A stretch of DNA of 64,000 nucleotides from Klebsiella sp. BIGb0138 (GTDB lineage Bacteria; Pseudomonadota; Gammaproteobacteria; Enterobacterales; Enterobacteriaceae), in assembly GCF_004342285.1 (NCBI RefSeq), contig NZ_SMCV01000001.1:310001-374000 (forward strand), in the 5' to 3' direction. This document shows positions 52,032-60,888 of the stretch, one piece after another (the stretch's first letter is position 1; the number at the start of each line of letters is the position of its first letter). A model generated the notes under the pieces. The model was not told the DNA's origin. It saw nothing but the letters and a program-made list of their open reading frames with translations, and made no database searches. A program made the position numbers and the translations under genes.

Positions 52032-52280
52032 ATGATCGAGGAAAGTCGTACAATTCAGTCTGTAGAACGGGCGATGTCCGGTTAGTCGACCAGGATGTGC
52101 AATCCTTTTTCGCCCCGTTGCTGCAATACGCGGCGGAAAGCAGCTGGCGAGGTTTGTTACCTGACGGTGCCGTGCGGAGCGCGGGAGTGCCTCTATCCGC
52201 ATGCCATCGACGCTGGCGGCCCACTGACGCGGTACAGCGCACCTTCCCCTGCGACCGATGCCGGGGTGAGCGGTGGTTAA
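52032..52280 (+). pseudogene. Decayed IclR-family regulator
   Basis: An ATG at 52032 with GAGAGAAG upstream starts MIEESRTIQSVERAMSG, the typical entry into an IclR-family winged helix (TIQSVERA), but a TAG at 52083 stops it. Beyond, in the same frame, lies GEVCYLTVPCGARECLYPHA and IDAGGPLTRYSAP, resembling the start of the IclR effector-binding domain. The intervening VQSFFAPLLQYAAESS reads better in another frame. So most of the DNA-binding domain is deleted and at least one stop and one frameshift are present. It lies directly upstream of a GPH transporter that carries an operator. The match is from memory, without alignment. Confidence 0.5.
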
Positions 52281-52303
52281 TGAAATGTGATCCACGATCA
52301 AAA

Positions 52304-52323
52304 GTAACTAACAAGTTGGTTAC
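52304..52323 (+). promoter_or_regulatory. Operator site 1 of a shared 20-bp motif (GPH transporter promoter)
   Basis: GTAACTAACAAGTTGGTTAC, an imperfect palindrome, 60 bp before the transporter start at 52384. It matches sites 56787-56806 and 57129-57148 to the pattern GTAAnTAAnnAnTTnnTTAC. The flanks AAAA/TTTT extend the symmetry. Confidence 0.75.
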
Positions 52324-52383
52324 TTTTTATTATCAGTGAACTATGGTACTGCGAACTCGTTACTCAGATAACAGGCGTATATC

Positions 52384-53904
52384 ATGACAAGAAAAATCAC
52401 GTTAAAGCACTATCTCACCTACGGTTCAGGGGATTTTTTTGGTATGGGGACGACGGCGCTCACCGGTGCCTGGCTGCTGTTCTTTTATACCAATTTCTGT
52501 CACCTGAGCGCGGTTGAAGCCGCATCTATCTTCGCCATTGCGCGAGTCTTTGATGCCATCGCCAGTCCGCTAATGGGCTATATTACCGACAACTTTGGCC
52601 ACACATTTCTGGGGAAAAAGTTTGGCCGCCGCAAATTCTTTATTCTGTTAGGCATCCCCGCCGTCTTTTCCTACTGCTTTATCTGGGTCAGCGATATGGG
52701 TTATCTCTATTACCTGCTCACCTACCTGGTCTTCGAACTGGTCTACAGCATGGTCCTGGTGCCCTACGAAACTCTGGTTCCGGAAATGACCGATGATTTC
52801 AAAAAGAAGACCCGCTTCTCCGGGGCGAGAATCTCCTTCGCCCAGCTGTCGTACATCATCACGGCATATCTGCCCGCCCTGTTTTTTGGCTGGTATGGAA
52901 AAGATAATCCCAACGCCTTCTTCTATGCCGGCCTGGTGATTGCCATCATCTGCGCCATCGCCCTGACACTGGTGTATTGCCATACCTGGGAAAGAGAGCG
53001 CAGCGTTGAGCCGCAGGAGCCGCCTGCCGCATCCGGGTCTTTACTCAAGCGTTTTTTCAGCGACGCGCTTTCCACTCTTAAAGTTAAGGCCTTCCGCACC
53101 CATCTGGGGATGTATCTCGGCGGGTTTATCGCTCAGGACGTGTTTAATGCCGTTTTCACCTACTACGTCATTTATGTCCTGTTCCAGACCGCCACCGTCT
53201 CATCTGAACTGCTCGGCATCATGTCCATCATGCAGCTGATCGCCGTGCTCTGCATGATCCCACTTTGTATTCACTGGGGCCCCGCTCCGGCCTATCGTCT
53301 GGCGGTGGGCTTTTTCGCGCTTGCCTGTCTGACCTACGGGTTTTTATGGCTCGGGGATTTCACTCATCTTGCCGTATTGATGCTGGTCTCGGCGGTGGCA
53401 GGCTTTGGCCGCGGGGGGATTAACTATATCCCGTGGAACACTTACACCTACATGGCCGACGTCGACGAAGCGATCACCGGTCTGCGGCGTGAAGGGATTT
53501 TCGCCGGGGTCATGACCATGACGCGCAAAGCGTCACAGGCGGTGGCGGTGATGCTCGTCGGCGTTCTGCTGCAGCTGGCGCATTTTAACCCAGGACAGCC
53601 GCAGCAGCCGGAATCGGTGCATTACGTTATCCTGGCGGTTCTGAGCCTCGGCACCACGCTGCTGCTGCTCGCCGGCTACCTTGTGTCGCGCCGCTTCACG
53701 CTGAATATCAAAACGCATGCGATACTACGCGAGGAATGCGACAGAATGCGCCTCGCCGGTGGGCCATTAGCGCCCGCCAGCCAACAAAACCAGCGTATTC
53801 TCGAGGAGATTACCGGCTTTAGCTATCAGCAGCTGTGGGGAAATAATCAGGTTTCACGTCTTAGCCGCCCGCCGGCATCCGGCGCGGTCACGTTGTCGAA
53901 ATAA
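52384..53904 (+). CDS. GPH-type (glycoside-pentoside-hexuronide) sugar symporter, MFS
   Basis: A 506-residue membrane protein with twelve helices. The N-terminal motif KHYLTYGSGDFFGMGTTALTGAWLLFFYTNF and IARVFDAIASPLMGYITDNFGHTFLGKKFGRRKFFILLG (landmarks) are characteristic of the MelB/YicJ/TogT group of sodium- or proton-linked glycoside and oligouronide transporters. The C-terminal extension (about 60 polar residues) is cytoplasmic. It follows an operator shared with the SDR and ABC operons of this island, so it probably imports a related sugar or sugar acid. Substrate not determinable. Confidence 0.9.
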   Translation: MTRKITLKHYLTYGSGDFFGMGTTALTGAWLLFFYTNFCHLSAVEAASIFAIARVFDAIASPLMGYITDNFGHTFLGKKFGRRKFFILLGIPAVFSYCFIWVSDMGYLYYLLTYLVFELVYSMVLVPYETLVPEMTDDFKKKTRFSGARISFAQLSYIITAYLPALFFGWYGKDNPNAFFYAGLVIAIICAIALTLVYCHTWERERSVEPQEPPAASGSLLKRFFSDALSTLKVKAFRTHLGMYLGGFIAQDVFNAVFTYYVIYVLFQTATVSSELLGIMSIMQLIAVLCMIPLCIHWGPAPAYRLAVGFFALACLTYGFLWLGDFTHLAVLMLVSAVAGFGRGGINYIPWNTYTYMADVDEAITGLRREGIFAGVMTMTRKASQAVAVMLVGVLLQLAHFNPGQPQQPESVHYVILAVLSLGTTLLLLAGYLVSRRFTLNIKTHAILREECDRMRLAGGPLAPASQQNQRILEEITGFSYQQLWGNNQVSRLSRPPASGAVTLSK

Positions 53905-53907
53905 ACC

Positions 53908-53942
53908 CTGGCGGGGAAGGAGATGCTCTCCTGCCCCGCCAG
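53908..53942. terminator. Bidirectional-type hairpin between convergent genes
   Basis: CTGGCGGGG..AGGAGA pairs with TCTCCT..CCCCGCCAG around TGC with one internal mismatch, between the symporter stop and the aldo/keto reductase stop. There is no strong T-run; the long GC stem still suggests a shared terminator. Confidence 0.68.
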
Positions 53943-53965
53943 ACACCGACCGGTAGTTAAAAGAC

Positions 53966-54751
53966 TTACAGCGCCACAACGCGGAAGTTGGCGCTTTTTA
54001 ATTCGGCTATCTGCTGCATATGGATATGGGAGAGGGTGAAATCAAGGATCGCGAAGTTCTCCGCAATTCTCTGCGGGTCAGAGGACATGGTGTTCGACTG
54101 CAGGCCCGACTGTAAAATCCAGCGCAGAATAATTTGCGCCGGCGTCCGGGCATAATATTCCGCAAGCTGCTGAATGATCCCATATTTAAGTGCTTCTCCC
54201 CGGGCTATCGAACAGTATGATGACAGCGGGATCTGCGTCGCGACAGCGGCCTGCAGCAAGTCGCGTTGATCCAGCAGCGGATGGAACTCCACCTGGTTGA
54301 CAACCAGCGGCGTCGCGATGGCGTCACGCGCCCGTAGCATCTGCTCCGCCGAGAAATTGCTCAAGCCGATAAATCTCGCCAGCCCCTGCCGCTGCGCCTG
54401 TTCCAGCAAACGCAACGTGGCGCTGAAATCCTGCTTTGGCGGGCTATGCAGCAGCAGCACATCCACCTGTTCAACATTCAACGCCGCCAGGCTTTGCGCC
54501 AGCGAAACCATAAACCGGTCACCGGGGTAGTTCGCCGGCAGCACTTTTGTGGTAATGCAAAGCTCGCCGCGGGCAACGGGATGATGGCGCAGAACGTGTC
54601 CAATCTCCTGTTCATTTTCGTACATCTGCGCGGTATCGATCGCCCTATAGCCCACGTTCAGGGCAGATTCTAAGGCGGTAATTAATCTCTCTCCGCGCAG
54701 TTTATAGGTGCCAAAACCGCGGATAAACGCCGGACGGTAAAGAATATTCAT
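53966..54751 (-). CDS. Aldo/keto reductase (DkgB-like)
   Basis: A 261-residue AKR similar in length and pattern to DkgB (267). Catalytic tetrad regions are visible: GYRAIDTAQMYENEQEIG (Asp, Tyr), LCITTKVLP (Lys) and VDVLLLHSPP (His). Then come RFIGLSNFSAEQM and VVNQVEFHPLL. It should reduce or oxidise a sugar-derived aldehyde/ketone with NADPH. It overlaps the glycerate kinase gene by 4 nt and is last of the SDR-kinase-AKR operon. Confidence 0.9.
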   Translation of the reverse strand: MNILYRPAFIRGFGTYKLRGERLITALESALNVGYRAIDTAQMYENEQEIGHVLRHHPVARGELCITTKVLPANYPGDRFMVSLAQSLAALNVEQVDVLLLHSPPKQDFSATLRLLEQAQRQGLARFIGLSNFSAEQMLRARDAIATPLVVNQVEFHPLLDQRDLLQAAVATQIPLSSYCSIARGEALKYGIIQQLAEYYARTPAQIILRWILQSGLQSNTMSSDPQRIAENFAILDFTLSHIHMQQIAELKSANFRVVAL

Positions 54752-55926
54752 CTCTCTTTCCTCAAAGGACGGCTTTCGCGGCGACGCGGTTGGTTCGCGG
54801 CCAGCTGCCAGAGCGAGGCAATATTAAACGCCGTCGATTCCAGCAGGCTGGCGGCTTCACGCAGCGCGCGCTCGTAGGAGATAATGCCCGGCACCAGCGA
54901 AAACGCCGAGCTGAGACCGAGTGAGTACAGCGCTTCATAACCGCTGCCGAGCGACCCGGCCAGCGCAATACTTGGGCAACCGTGGGCGTGCGCACGGCCG
55001 ATCACGCCGGCAGGCCCCTTACCGCTGCTGGTTTGCGCATCAAGGCGCCCTTCGCCGGTAATGACCAGATCGGCATCGCATACCTGCGCATCGAAATCCA
55101 GAGTGTTAAGCACAAGATCGATCCCGCTGGACATCCCGGCGTGCAGCACTCCCTGTAGCGTGGCGCCCATCCCGCCGGCAGCACCGCCGCCCTTCAGGCT
55201 GGCGATATCCGTTCCGGAGCGGGCCTTAATAACGCTGGCGACCCGGGCGAGATTGTTTTCAATCCTCACCGCCGTCTGCGCGGTGACCCCTTTTTGCGGG
55301 CCAAAAACCGCAGTAGCGCCCTGCTCGCCGAGCAGCAGATTGTTCACATCGCAGGCCAGCAGAAGCGTCACCCCGGCTAATCGCGGATCGAGACCGGAGA
55401 GATCGATATTAGCCAGCTCATCCAGCCCTCCAGCCCCCCGGGGAACCTCTTCCCCGGCGGCGTTGGTACAGCGACAGCCCAGCGCCTGCAGCATGCCGAT
55501 CCCACACTCATTCGTGGCGCTGCCGCCCAGACCAATAATGATTTTATTGACGTCGCGGTCCAACGCCGCCCTGATAAGCTCTCCGACCCCATAGCTGGTC
55601 GCGATTAGCGGATCCCGGTCTTGCGGTGCCACCCACTGCAAACCGCAGGCGGCCGCCACTTCAATGACCGCCGTTTTCCCATCCCCCAGCAAACCAAAAA
55701 AGCCCTGCACCGGCGTCCCCATCGGCCCGGTTACCGCAACGGATATCTGCTGGCCGGAAGTCGCGTTAATCAGCGCGTCAACCGTCCCTTCGCCGCCATC
55801 GGCGATTGGCAGTTTCACATATTCCGCATCAGGCAGCGCTCTGCGCAGACCCCGTTCGATCGCATCGGCCACGGCGCTGGCGGACAGGCTCTCTTTAAAG
55901 GAGTCAGGAGCAATAATTATTTTCAT
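54748..55926 (-). CDS. Glycerate kinase (GarK/GlxK family)
   Basis: A 392-residue glycerate kinase, slightly longer than E. coli GarK (381). Landmarks are MKIIIAPDSFKESLSASAVADAIERGLRRALP, PIADGGEGTVDALI, IIGLGGSATNECGIGMLQALG, GGAAGGMGATLQGVLHAGMSSGIDLVL and DLVITGEGRLDAQTSSGKGPAGVI (shown as landmarks). It phosphorylates D-glycerate to 2-phosphoglycerate, feeding lower glycolysis. Its presence implies that the island's substrate is degraded through glycerate. The start follows the SDR stop by 19 bp. Confidence 0.95.
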   Translation of the reverse strand: MKIIIAPDSFKESLSASAVADAIERGLRRALPDAEYVKLPIADGGEGTVDALINATSGQQISVAVTGPMGTPVQGFFGLLGDGKTAVIEVAAACGLQWVAPQDRDPLIATSYGVGELIRAALDRDVNKIIIGLGGSATNECGIGMLQALGCRCTNAAGEEVPRGAGGLDELANIDLSGLDPRLAGVTLLLACDVNNLLLGEQGATAVFGPQKGVTAQTAVRIENNLARVASVIKARSGTDIASLKGGGAAGGMGATLQGVLHAGMSSGIDLVLNTLDFDAQVCDADLVITGEGRLDAQTSSGKGPAGVIGRAHAHGCPSIALAGSLGSGYEALYSLGLSSAFSLVPGIISYERALREAASLLESTAFNIASLWQLAANQPRRRESRPLRKER

Positions 55927-55945
55927 CGCAATTTACCTGCTTAAA

Positions 55946-56725
55946 TCAGAAACGGGGAACCAACATTCCGCCATCGGCGCTAATCACCTGACCGGTCAAA
56001 TAGGGCATTCCTCCGCTGGCAAGGGTGGTCACTATCGTGCCAATTTGCGCGGGGGTCCCCAGCTCCGGCAGCAGGGTTAAGCCTTCATCGACGCGCTGTT
56101 GATACATGGCCAGCGAAGGCTGGGTCATTTCGGTGACAATCAGCCCCGGCTGAATATCAAAAACCTGTATCCCCGCCGCGGCGAGACGTGCGGCAAACAG
56201 TTTCGCCACCATCGCGGCCCCGGCCTTCGACACGCAGTACTCGCCCCGATTGATGGAGGCCGCGGAGGCGTTCGAAGAAGAGACCACGATCAGGCTGTAG
56301 TGCAGTTCGGGTAAGCAGGTGCGGGCAAGCAGACGCCGGGCAAAAGCCTGGCAGAGGAAGAACGTGGCGCGGGCGTTAACCGCCTGGCAGCGATCGTAGC
56401 TTTCCGGCGTCACGTCGAGGAGGTCGCCGCGGCTGGTCACCGAGACGCCGGCGTTATTGACGAAGGTCGTCAACGGCCCAAGGTCATTTTCCGCCCGCGC
56501 CAGCATTCTGTCATGCAGGCTGATATCCGCCACGTCCCCCGGGACCGCAACCGCATTAACGCCCCAGGCTTTTAGCCGCGCTACGGAGGCCTGCAGCGTT
56601 ACGGAATCCTGATAATCATTCAACGCAATATCAAAACCGGCCTGGGCCAGCTTCGCGGCAATCTCAAAACCAATACCGCGAGCCCCACCGGTGATAAACG
56701 CGACCTGTCGTGCTTTAACCGTCAT
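55946..56725 (-). CDS. Short-chain dehydrogenase/reductase (SDR)
   Basis: About 259 residues from the ATG at 56725; the frame upstream runs through the operator region and is rejected. Classical SDR landmarks are VAFITGGARGIGFEIAAKLAQAG, TFVNNAGVSVTSRGDLLD, VVSSSNASAASINRGEYCVSKAG with Ser and YCVSK, and PGLIVTEMTQ. The N-terminal TGGARGIG and acidic end of the second strand (LNDYQD) suggest NAD(H). It probably oxidises a sugar alcohol or aldonate. It is first in the operon with glycerate kinase and AKR, preceded by operator site 2. Confidence 0.9.
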   Translation of the reverse strand: MTVKARQVAFITGGARGIGFEIAAKLAQAGFDIALNDYQDSVTLQASVARLKAWGVNAVAVPGDVADISLHDRMLARAENDLGPLTTFVNNAGVSVTSRGDLLDVTPESYDRCQAVNARATFFLCQAFARRLLARTCLPELHYSLIVVSSSNASAASINRGEYCVSKAGAAMVAKLFAARLAAAGIQVFDIQPGLIVTEMTQPSLAMYQQRVDEGLTLLPELGTPAQIGTIVTTLASGGMPYLTGQVISADGGMLVPRF

Positions 56726-56786
56726 TTTTTTCGTCCCATTGTTAGTTGAGCATACGAGGAAATCATAGCGACGCCATTCGCCACTT

Positions 56787-56806
56787 GTAAATAAATAGTT
56801 ACTTAC
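56787..56806 (-). promoter_or_regulatory. Operator site 2 of the shared motif (SDR operon promoter)
   Basis: Read toward the SDR gene it is GTAAGTAACTATTTATTTAC, differing from site 3 at only two of 20 positions. It lies 61 bp before the SDR start. Confidence 0.78.
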
Positions 56807-57128
56807 AAATAGCAAATATGCGATCTCTGCAGACTGTGGCTGCCGGGGGAAAGTTCGTCAGCAAAATCTTTGTGACTGATCTCCCAAACGCAAGCAAAAC
56901 ACCCCAGGCAGAAAAAATACAAAAAAGTAGTTTTTAATCATAACGATAGAATAAAACGACCACCAAAATCCCGGTACATCAACGCTGACTTCGCTACAGA
57001 TACCCCGTTTTAAAATAGCCATTAAAAACAAAGAGTAATATGGATTTTCGCCGGGTAAAAACGCCAGGCCAGGCGATAGAATCCCCCTTCATTGCCAATT
57101 ACATCCCTGGATGATATATCGTCAACTT

Positions 57129-57148
57129 GTAAGTAATTAGTTATTTAC
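57129..57148 (+). promoter_or_regulatory. Operator site 3 of the shared motif (ABC operon promoter)
   Basis: GTAAGTAATTAGTTATTTAC, 62 bp before the binding-protein start at 57211, in the same orientation relative to its gene as sites 1 and 2. Confidence 0.78.
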
Positions 57149-57210
57149 ATGTTACGTGTTTTTCACCAGAAACGATCCTCCATGTGAACCGAAAGACAGG
57201 AAATATCGCT

Positions 57211-58326
57211 ATGTCATTTATTAAAAAATTCGTTGAACAAAGCGTGATTAGCCGACGTGAATTCCTGCTGAAAAGCGCCCTTGGCATCGGCGGCATGGCT
57301 GCGCTCCCGCTTATCAGCCCACTCTCGAAAGCCATGGCTGCCGAAGGGGCTAATTTCACTCTGGCCTGGGGCTACCGCGACCCTGATAACTCCTACTGGA
57401 ACGCGATTGCCGCCGGCGGGCAATCTTATGCAAAGACACAAAACTCGCCGATGGTGAGCCTGATTAACGGCGGCAATAACGAGAAGGTGCTCTCTGATAT
57501 CAAAGCCCTGCTCTCGAAAACCGAAGGGAAACTGGCGATTGGCTGCGATCCTAACGACGCCCCTAACGCCCGGGCGGTGGTGACGGCCTGTCAGCAGCGC
57601 GGCGCGTTTATTACCACCATCTGGAACAAAACCGACGATCTGCACCCCTGGGATTTTGGTGACAACTACGTAGCCCACATCAGCTGGTCTGATTTCGAAC
57701 CGGCCCAACAGTGCGCGCAGCTGCTGTTTGACGCGATGGGCAAAAAAGGCGGGATTGTCGGACTCGGCGGCATCGCTTCTAACGTCCCGGCGATCGAACG
57801 CAAAGCGGGGCTGATGCACAAGCTGAAGGAAAATCCGGATATCGAGCTGCTGGACTGGCAGGATGCGGACTGGAGTACCTCGAAAGCCAACGACATGATG
57901 TCGACGATGCTCACCCGCTTCGGGGATGATATCAAAGGTATCTTCTCCTCCAACGACAGCATGACCCTGGGCATTATTGAAGCGCTGCGCGCCGAAGGTC
58001 TGGCGGGGCAAATTCCGATCGTCTCCTACGACGGTACCCCGGACGCCGTCAAGCTGTGTATCAGCGGCGAAATACTCTGCACCGTAAGCACCGACCCCTA
58101 CTGGGCTGGCGGGATTGCGCTTTCCCTGGCGCACCATGCGGCTCTCGGCAGCTTTAAACCCTCCGCCGAACCGCATGAGCATCGCGAATTTTACGGCCCG
58201 ACAATCATGATAACCAAAGACGACGCGCAGAAGTGGTATCAGGAGAATATCGTGAATACGCCGGTGGTCGACTGGAATAATTTCTGGCAGGCGTCGAAAG
58301 GCCCCATCCAGTATCGCAAATTATAG
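57211..58326 (+). CDS. Sugar ABC transporter binding protein with Tat signal (RbsB-like)
   Basis: About 371 residues from the ATG at 57211, which has AGGAAAT upstream; the earlier in-frame GTG at 57184 is less likely. The N-terminus has a twin-arginine signal, SRREFLLKS followed by a hydrophobic stretch, cleaved near AMA, residue 43. The mature protein is a type I periplasmic binding fold (FTLAWGYRDPDNSYWNAIAAGG, GIFSSNDSMTLGIIEALRAEGL, IVSYDGTPDAVKLCISGEI). Most RbsB relatives use Sec, so Tat export is unusual. Ligand likely a sugar or polyol. First gene of the ABC-ADH group. Confidence 0.88.
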   Translation: MSFIKKFVEQSVISRREFLLKSALGIGGMAALPLISPLSKAMAAEGANFTLAWGYRDPDNSYWNAIAAGGQSYAKTQNSPMVSLINGGNNEKVLSDIKALLSKTEGKLAIGCDPNDAPNARAVVTACQQRGAFITTIWNKTDDLHPWDFGDNYVAHISWSDFEPAQQCAQLLFDAMGKKGGIVGLGGIASNVPAIERKAGLMHKLKENPDIELLDWQDADWSTSKANDMMSTMLTRFGDDIKGIFSSNDSMTLGIIEALRAEGLAGQIPIVSYDGTPDAVKLCISGEILCTVSTDPYWAGGIALSLAHHAALGSFKPSAEPHEHREFYGPTIMITKDDAQKWYQENIVNTPVVDWNNFWQASKGPIQYRKL

Positions 58327-58392
58327 TTTTCCCCTTCTGCGGATATTTATTCTCGATGAAGACGTCATAAATTCAATGAGTGAAGGTCGAAC

Positions 58393-59358
58393 ATGTCATC
58401 ACATTCCAGCTATAAAGAGTTTTTGCGCAAATGGGCGCCGCTGATGGTGCTGCTACTGCTGTGCACCATCATCAGCGTTATTTACCCCGGATTTTTATCC
58501 GTGCGTAATTTCTCGCGTTTACTGACCGCCAGCGCCGCGCCGTTAATGATCGCCATTGGCGTGACGTTTATCATCATTATGGGTTCGATCGATCTGTCAA
58601 TTGAAGGCATCATGGCTTTCTGCGGCTCGATGCTGGCAATCATCATGGTGAAACTGGGCGGCTTTAACGAACTCGGCTATTTAGCGATTCCCGCAGCGAT
58701 TCTTATTTCGGCGGCCTGCGGGCTGATCAATGGTCTTATTCATGTCAAACTTAAAATCCCCTCCTTCCTGGTCAGCCTGGGAATCGGTTTTAGCCTGATT
58801 GGCGTCACGATGGTGATTACCGGCGGCGAACGTATTCCCCTGCCCGACCCGGTATTCAGGCTGCTGCTGACCGAGCGTATTTTTGATTTTCCGCTGATGG
58901 TCTATCTCGCCGGGGCGGCCCTGCTGCTTGCCTGGTTTATTCAACGCTATACCGCGCTGGGACGTAATTTTTATGCGGTCGGCGGCGGCGAGCATCTGGC
59001 CTACGCTTCCGGCCTGTCGGTAAAACGTATTCGCGTGCTCGGTTTTGCGCTAGCCGGGGTCTTTTACGGACTGGGCGCCGTCTTTGCGGTAGCCCGCCTG
59101 GGCTCGGTAGCCAGCAACCTGGGCGACGGTTATACCTTTATCGCCATCACCTCCGTGGTCGTCGGCGGCACCTCCTTAATGGGCGGCAACGGCGGAGTGT
59201 GGCAAAGCCTGATCGGCGTGCTGATTATCAACGTGATTAACAATGGCATGGTGCTGGTCGGCTTCCCGACCTATATCCAACAGGGCGTTTTGGGCGCGTT
59301 AGTTATCATCTCGGTGGCATTAGTCACTAATCGTAAACGTCTGCAAATAGTGAAGTGA
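58393..59358 (+). CDS. Sugar ABC transporter permease (RbsC-like)
   Basis: A 321-residue permease with about nine helices and the family motifs LSVRNFSRLLTASAAPLMIAIGVTFIIIMGSIDLSIEGIMAF, ALGRNFYAVGGGEHLAYASGLSVKRI and VVGGTSLMGGNGGVWQSLIGVLII (landmarks: GSIDLS, GGTSLMGG). It follows the binding protein by 66 bp and its stop lies just before the ATPase start. It should pair with the other permease at 60889-61905 as a heterodimer. Confidence 0.92.
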   Translation: MSSHSSYKEFLRKWAPLMVLLLLCTIISVIYPGFLSVRNFSRLLTASAAPLMIAIGVTFIIIMGSIDLSIEGIMAFCGSMLAIIMVKLGGFNELGYLAIPAAILISAACGLINGLIHVKLKIPSFLVSLGIGFSLIGVTMVITGGERIPLPDPVFRLLLTERIFDFPLMVYLAGAALLLAWFIQRYTALGRNFYAVGGGEHLAYASGLSVKRIRVLGFALAGVFYGLGAVFAVARLGSVASNLGDGYTFIAITSVVVGGTSLMGGNGGVWQSLIGVLIINVINNGMVLVGFPTYIQQGVLGALVIISVALVTNRKRLQIVK

Positions 59359-59363
59359 CGATT

Positions 59364-60869
59364 ATGCTTGAATTCAAAAATGTTGGTAAATCATTCCCGG
59401 GCGTTCTGGCCCTACAAAATATTAATCTGCAAATTAATCCCGGAGAAATTGTCGGATTGGTCGGTGAAAACGGCGCCGGAAAATCCACCCTGATGAAAAT
59501 TATTTACGGCGCGTACCAGCACGATAAAGGCGAGGTGCTGATTAATGGTCAGCCGGTGGTATTTCGTTCGCCGCGCGATGCCATGATGCAGGGTATTGGA
59601 ATGGTCTTTCAGGAGCAGTCGCTGATTTCCAACCTGAGCGTGATGGAAAATATTTTCCTCGGCTTTGAACAGCCGTTTAAAAAATTTGGCGTTATCAACT
59701 GGAAAAAGATGGCGGCGGCGGCGAGAAAGCAGCTGGCGAAGGTCAAACTGGATATCGACCCGAAAACAATGACCTCCGAGCTTTCATTTACCCAGCGTCA
59801 GCTGGTGGAGCTGGCGAAAGTCTTAACTCTCGAAGAGAGAAGCAGCGGCCATTTAATTATTCTGCTTGATGAGCCGACCTCGGTGTTACCTGCTCAGGAG
59901 ATCGAGCTGCTGTTTGCGCTGGTCAGGGAGCTGAAAAGCCGGGCCTCTTTTATTTTCGTGTCACATCGTCTCGATGAAGTGATGACCCTGTCCGATCGCA
60001 TCTATGTGATGAAGGACGGACAGGTCATGGATATGCTCACCCGCGACCGGTTTGATGTGGTGAATATTCAGCGCCAGATGGTCGGCCGGGATATCGATGA
60101 ACGCTACTACCGCGAGCATCGCAAACACGGCATCCATAAAGCCACCACCCTGGTCGAGTTAAAAAATATCTCATTGCCGGGCCACTATCACAATGTCTCG
60201 CTGTCGCTGCACGCCGGTGAAGTGCTGGCGCTGGTTGGCACCGAGGGGGCGGGCACCGAGGAGATCATCCGCACGATCTTCGGTTTGCTGCAGCCCGAGC
60301 AGGGAGAGGTGATTCTCAACGGCAGACCGGTACGCAAATTCAGCCCCACGCACAGCATCGCCGAAGGGGTGGGATATATCCCGCGCGAGCGCAAAATCGA
60401 AGGCATCGTCGAAGGGATGTCGGTCGTGGAAAACATCACTCTCGCCAACCTGCAGGACTATTCCCGCGCCGGGCTGCTGCAGGTCCATCACGAGCGCCAG
60501 CTGGCCAATGAGTGGGTTAAAAAGCTGTCGATAAAAACCGCCAGTATTGATACGCAGTGCGGCAAGCTCTCCGGCGGCAATCAGCAAAAGGTGGTGCTGT
60601 CTAAATGGCGAACCGCAGAGGCGAAAATCATCCTCCTCGACCACCCTACCCGCGGCCTCGATATCGGCGCCAAAGAGGATGTCTATGACTTAGTACGCGA
60701 CTTCACCGATGAGCAATGCGGCGTGATTTTGATCGCCGATTCTCTGGAAGAGGCCATCGGTCTCGCCCATACCATCGCTATTTTTAAGGACGGCAAACTG
60801 CGCTATCAGTTTACCGGCTGTGAAGAGAAGCGTCCGGAGCAATATGAATTATTGCAGCACTTCGTCTAG
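59364..60869 (+). CDS. Double-domain sugar ABC transporter ATPase (RbsA-like)
   Basis: About 501 residues from the ATG at 59364; GTG at 59355 overlapping the permease stop is an alternative. The first half has Walker A GENGAGKSTLMKI, degenerate signature LSFTQRQLVELAKVL and Walker B IILLDEPTSVLP. The second half has a degenerate Walker A (GTEGAGTEEII), signature LSGGNQQKVVLSKW and Walker B IILLDHPTRGLDIGA. An asymmetric pair of this kind is normal for RbsA/XylG/AraG. It energises uptake through the two RbsC-like permeases. Confidence 0.93.
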   Translation: MLEFKNVGKSFPGVLALQNINLQINPGEIVGLVGENGAGKSTLMKIIYGAYQHDKGEVLINGQPVVFRSPRDAMMQGIGMVFQEQSLISNLSVMENIFLGFEQPFKKFGVINWKKMAAAARKQLAKVKLDIDPKTMTSELSFTQRQLVELAKVLTLEERSSGHLIILLDEPTSVLPAQEIELLFALVRELKSRASFIFVSHRLDEVMTLSDRIYVMKDGQVMDMLTRDRFDVVNIQRQMVGRDIDERYYREHRKHGIHKATTLVELKNISLPGHYHNVSLSLHAGEVLALVGTEGAGTEEIIRTIFGLLQPEQGEVILNGRPVRKFSPTHSIAEGVGYIPRERKIEGIVEGMSVVENITLANLQDYSRAGLLQVHHERQLANEWVKKLSIKTASIDTQCGKLSGGNQQKVVLSKWRTAEAKIILLDHPTRGLDIGAKEDVYDLVRDFTDEQCGVILIADSLEEAIGLAHTIAIFKDGKLRYQFTGCEEKRPEQYELLQHFV

Positions 60870-60888
60870 GTTATTAAGGCAAATCTCC

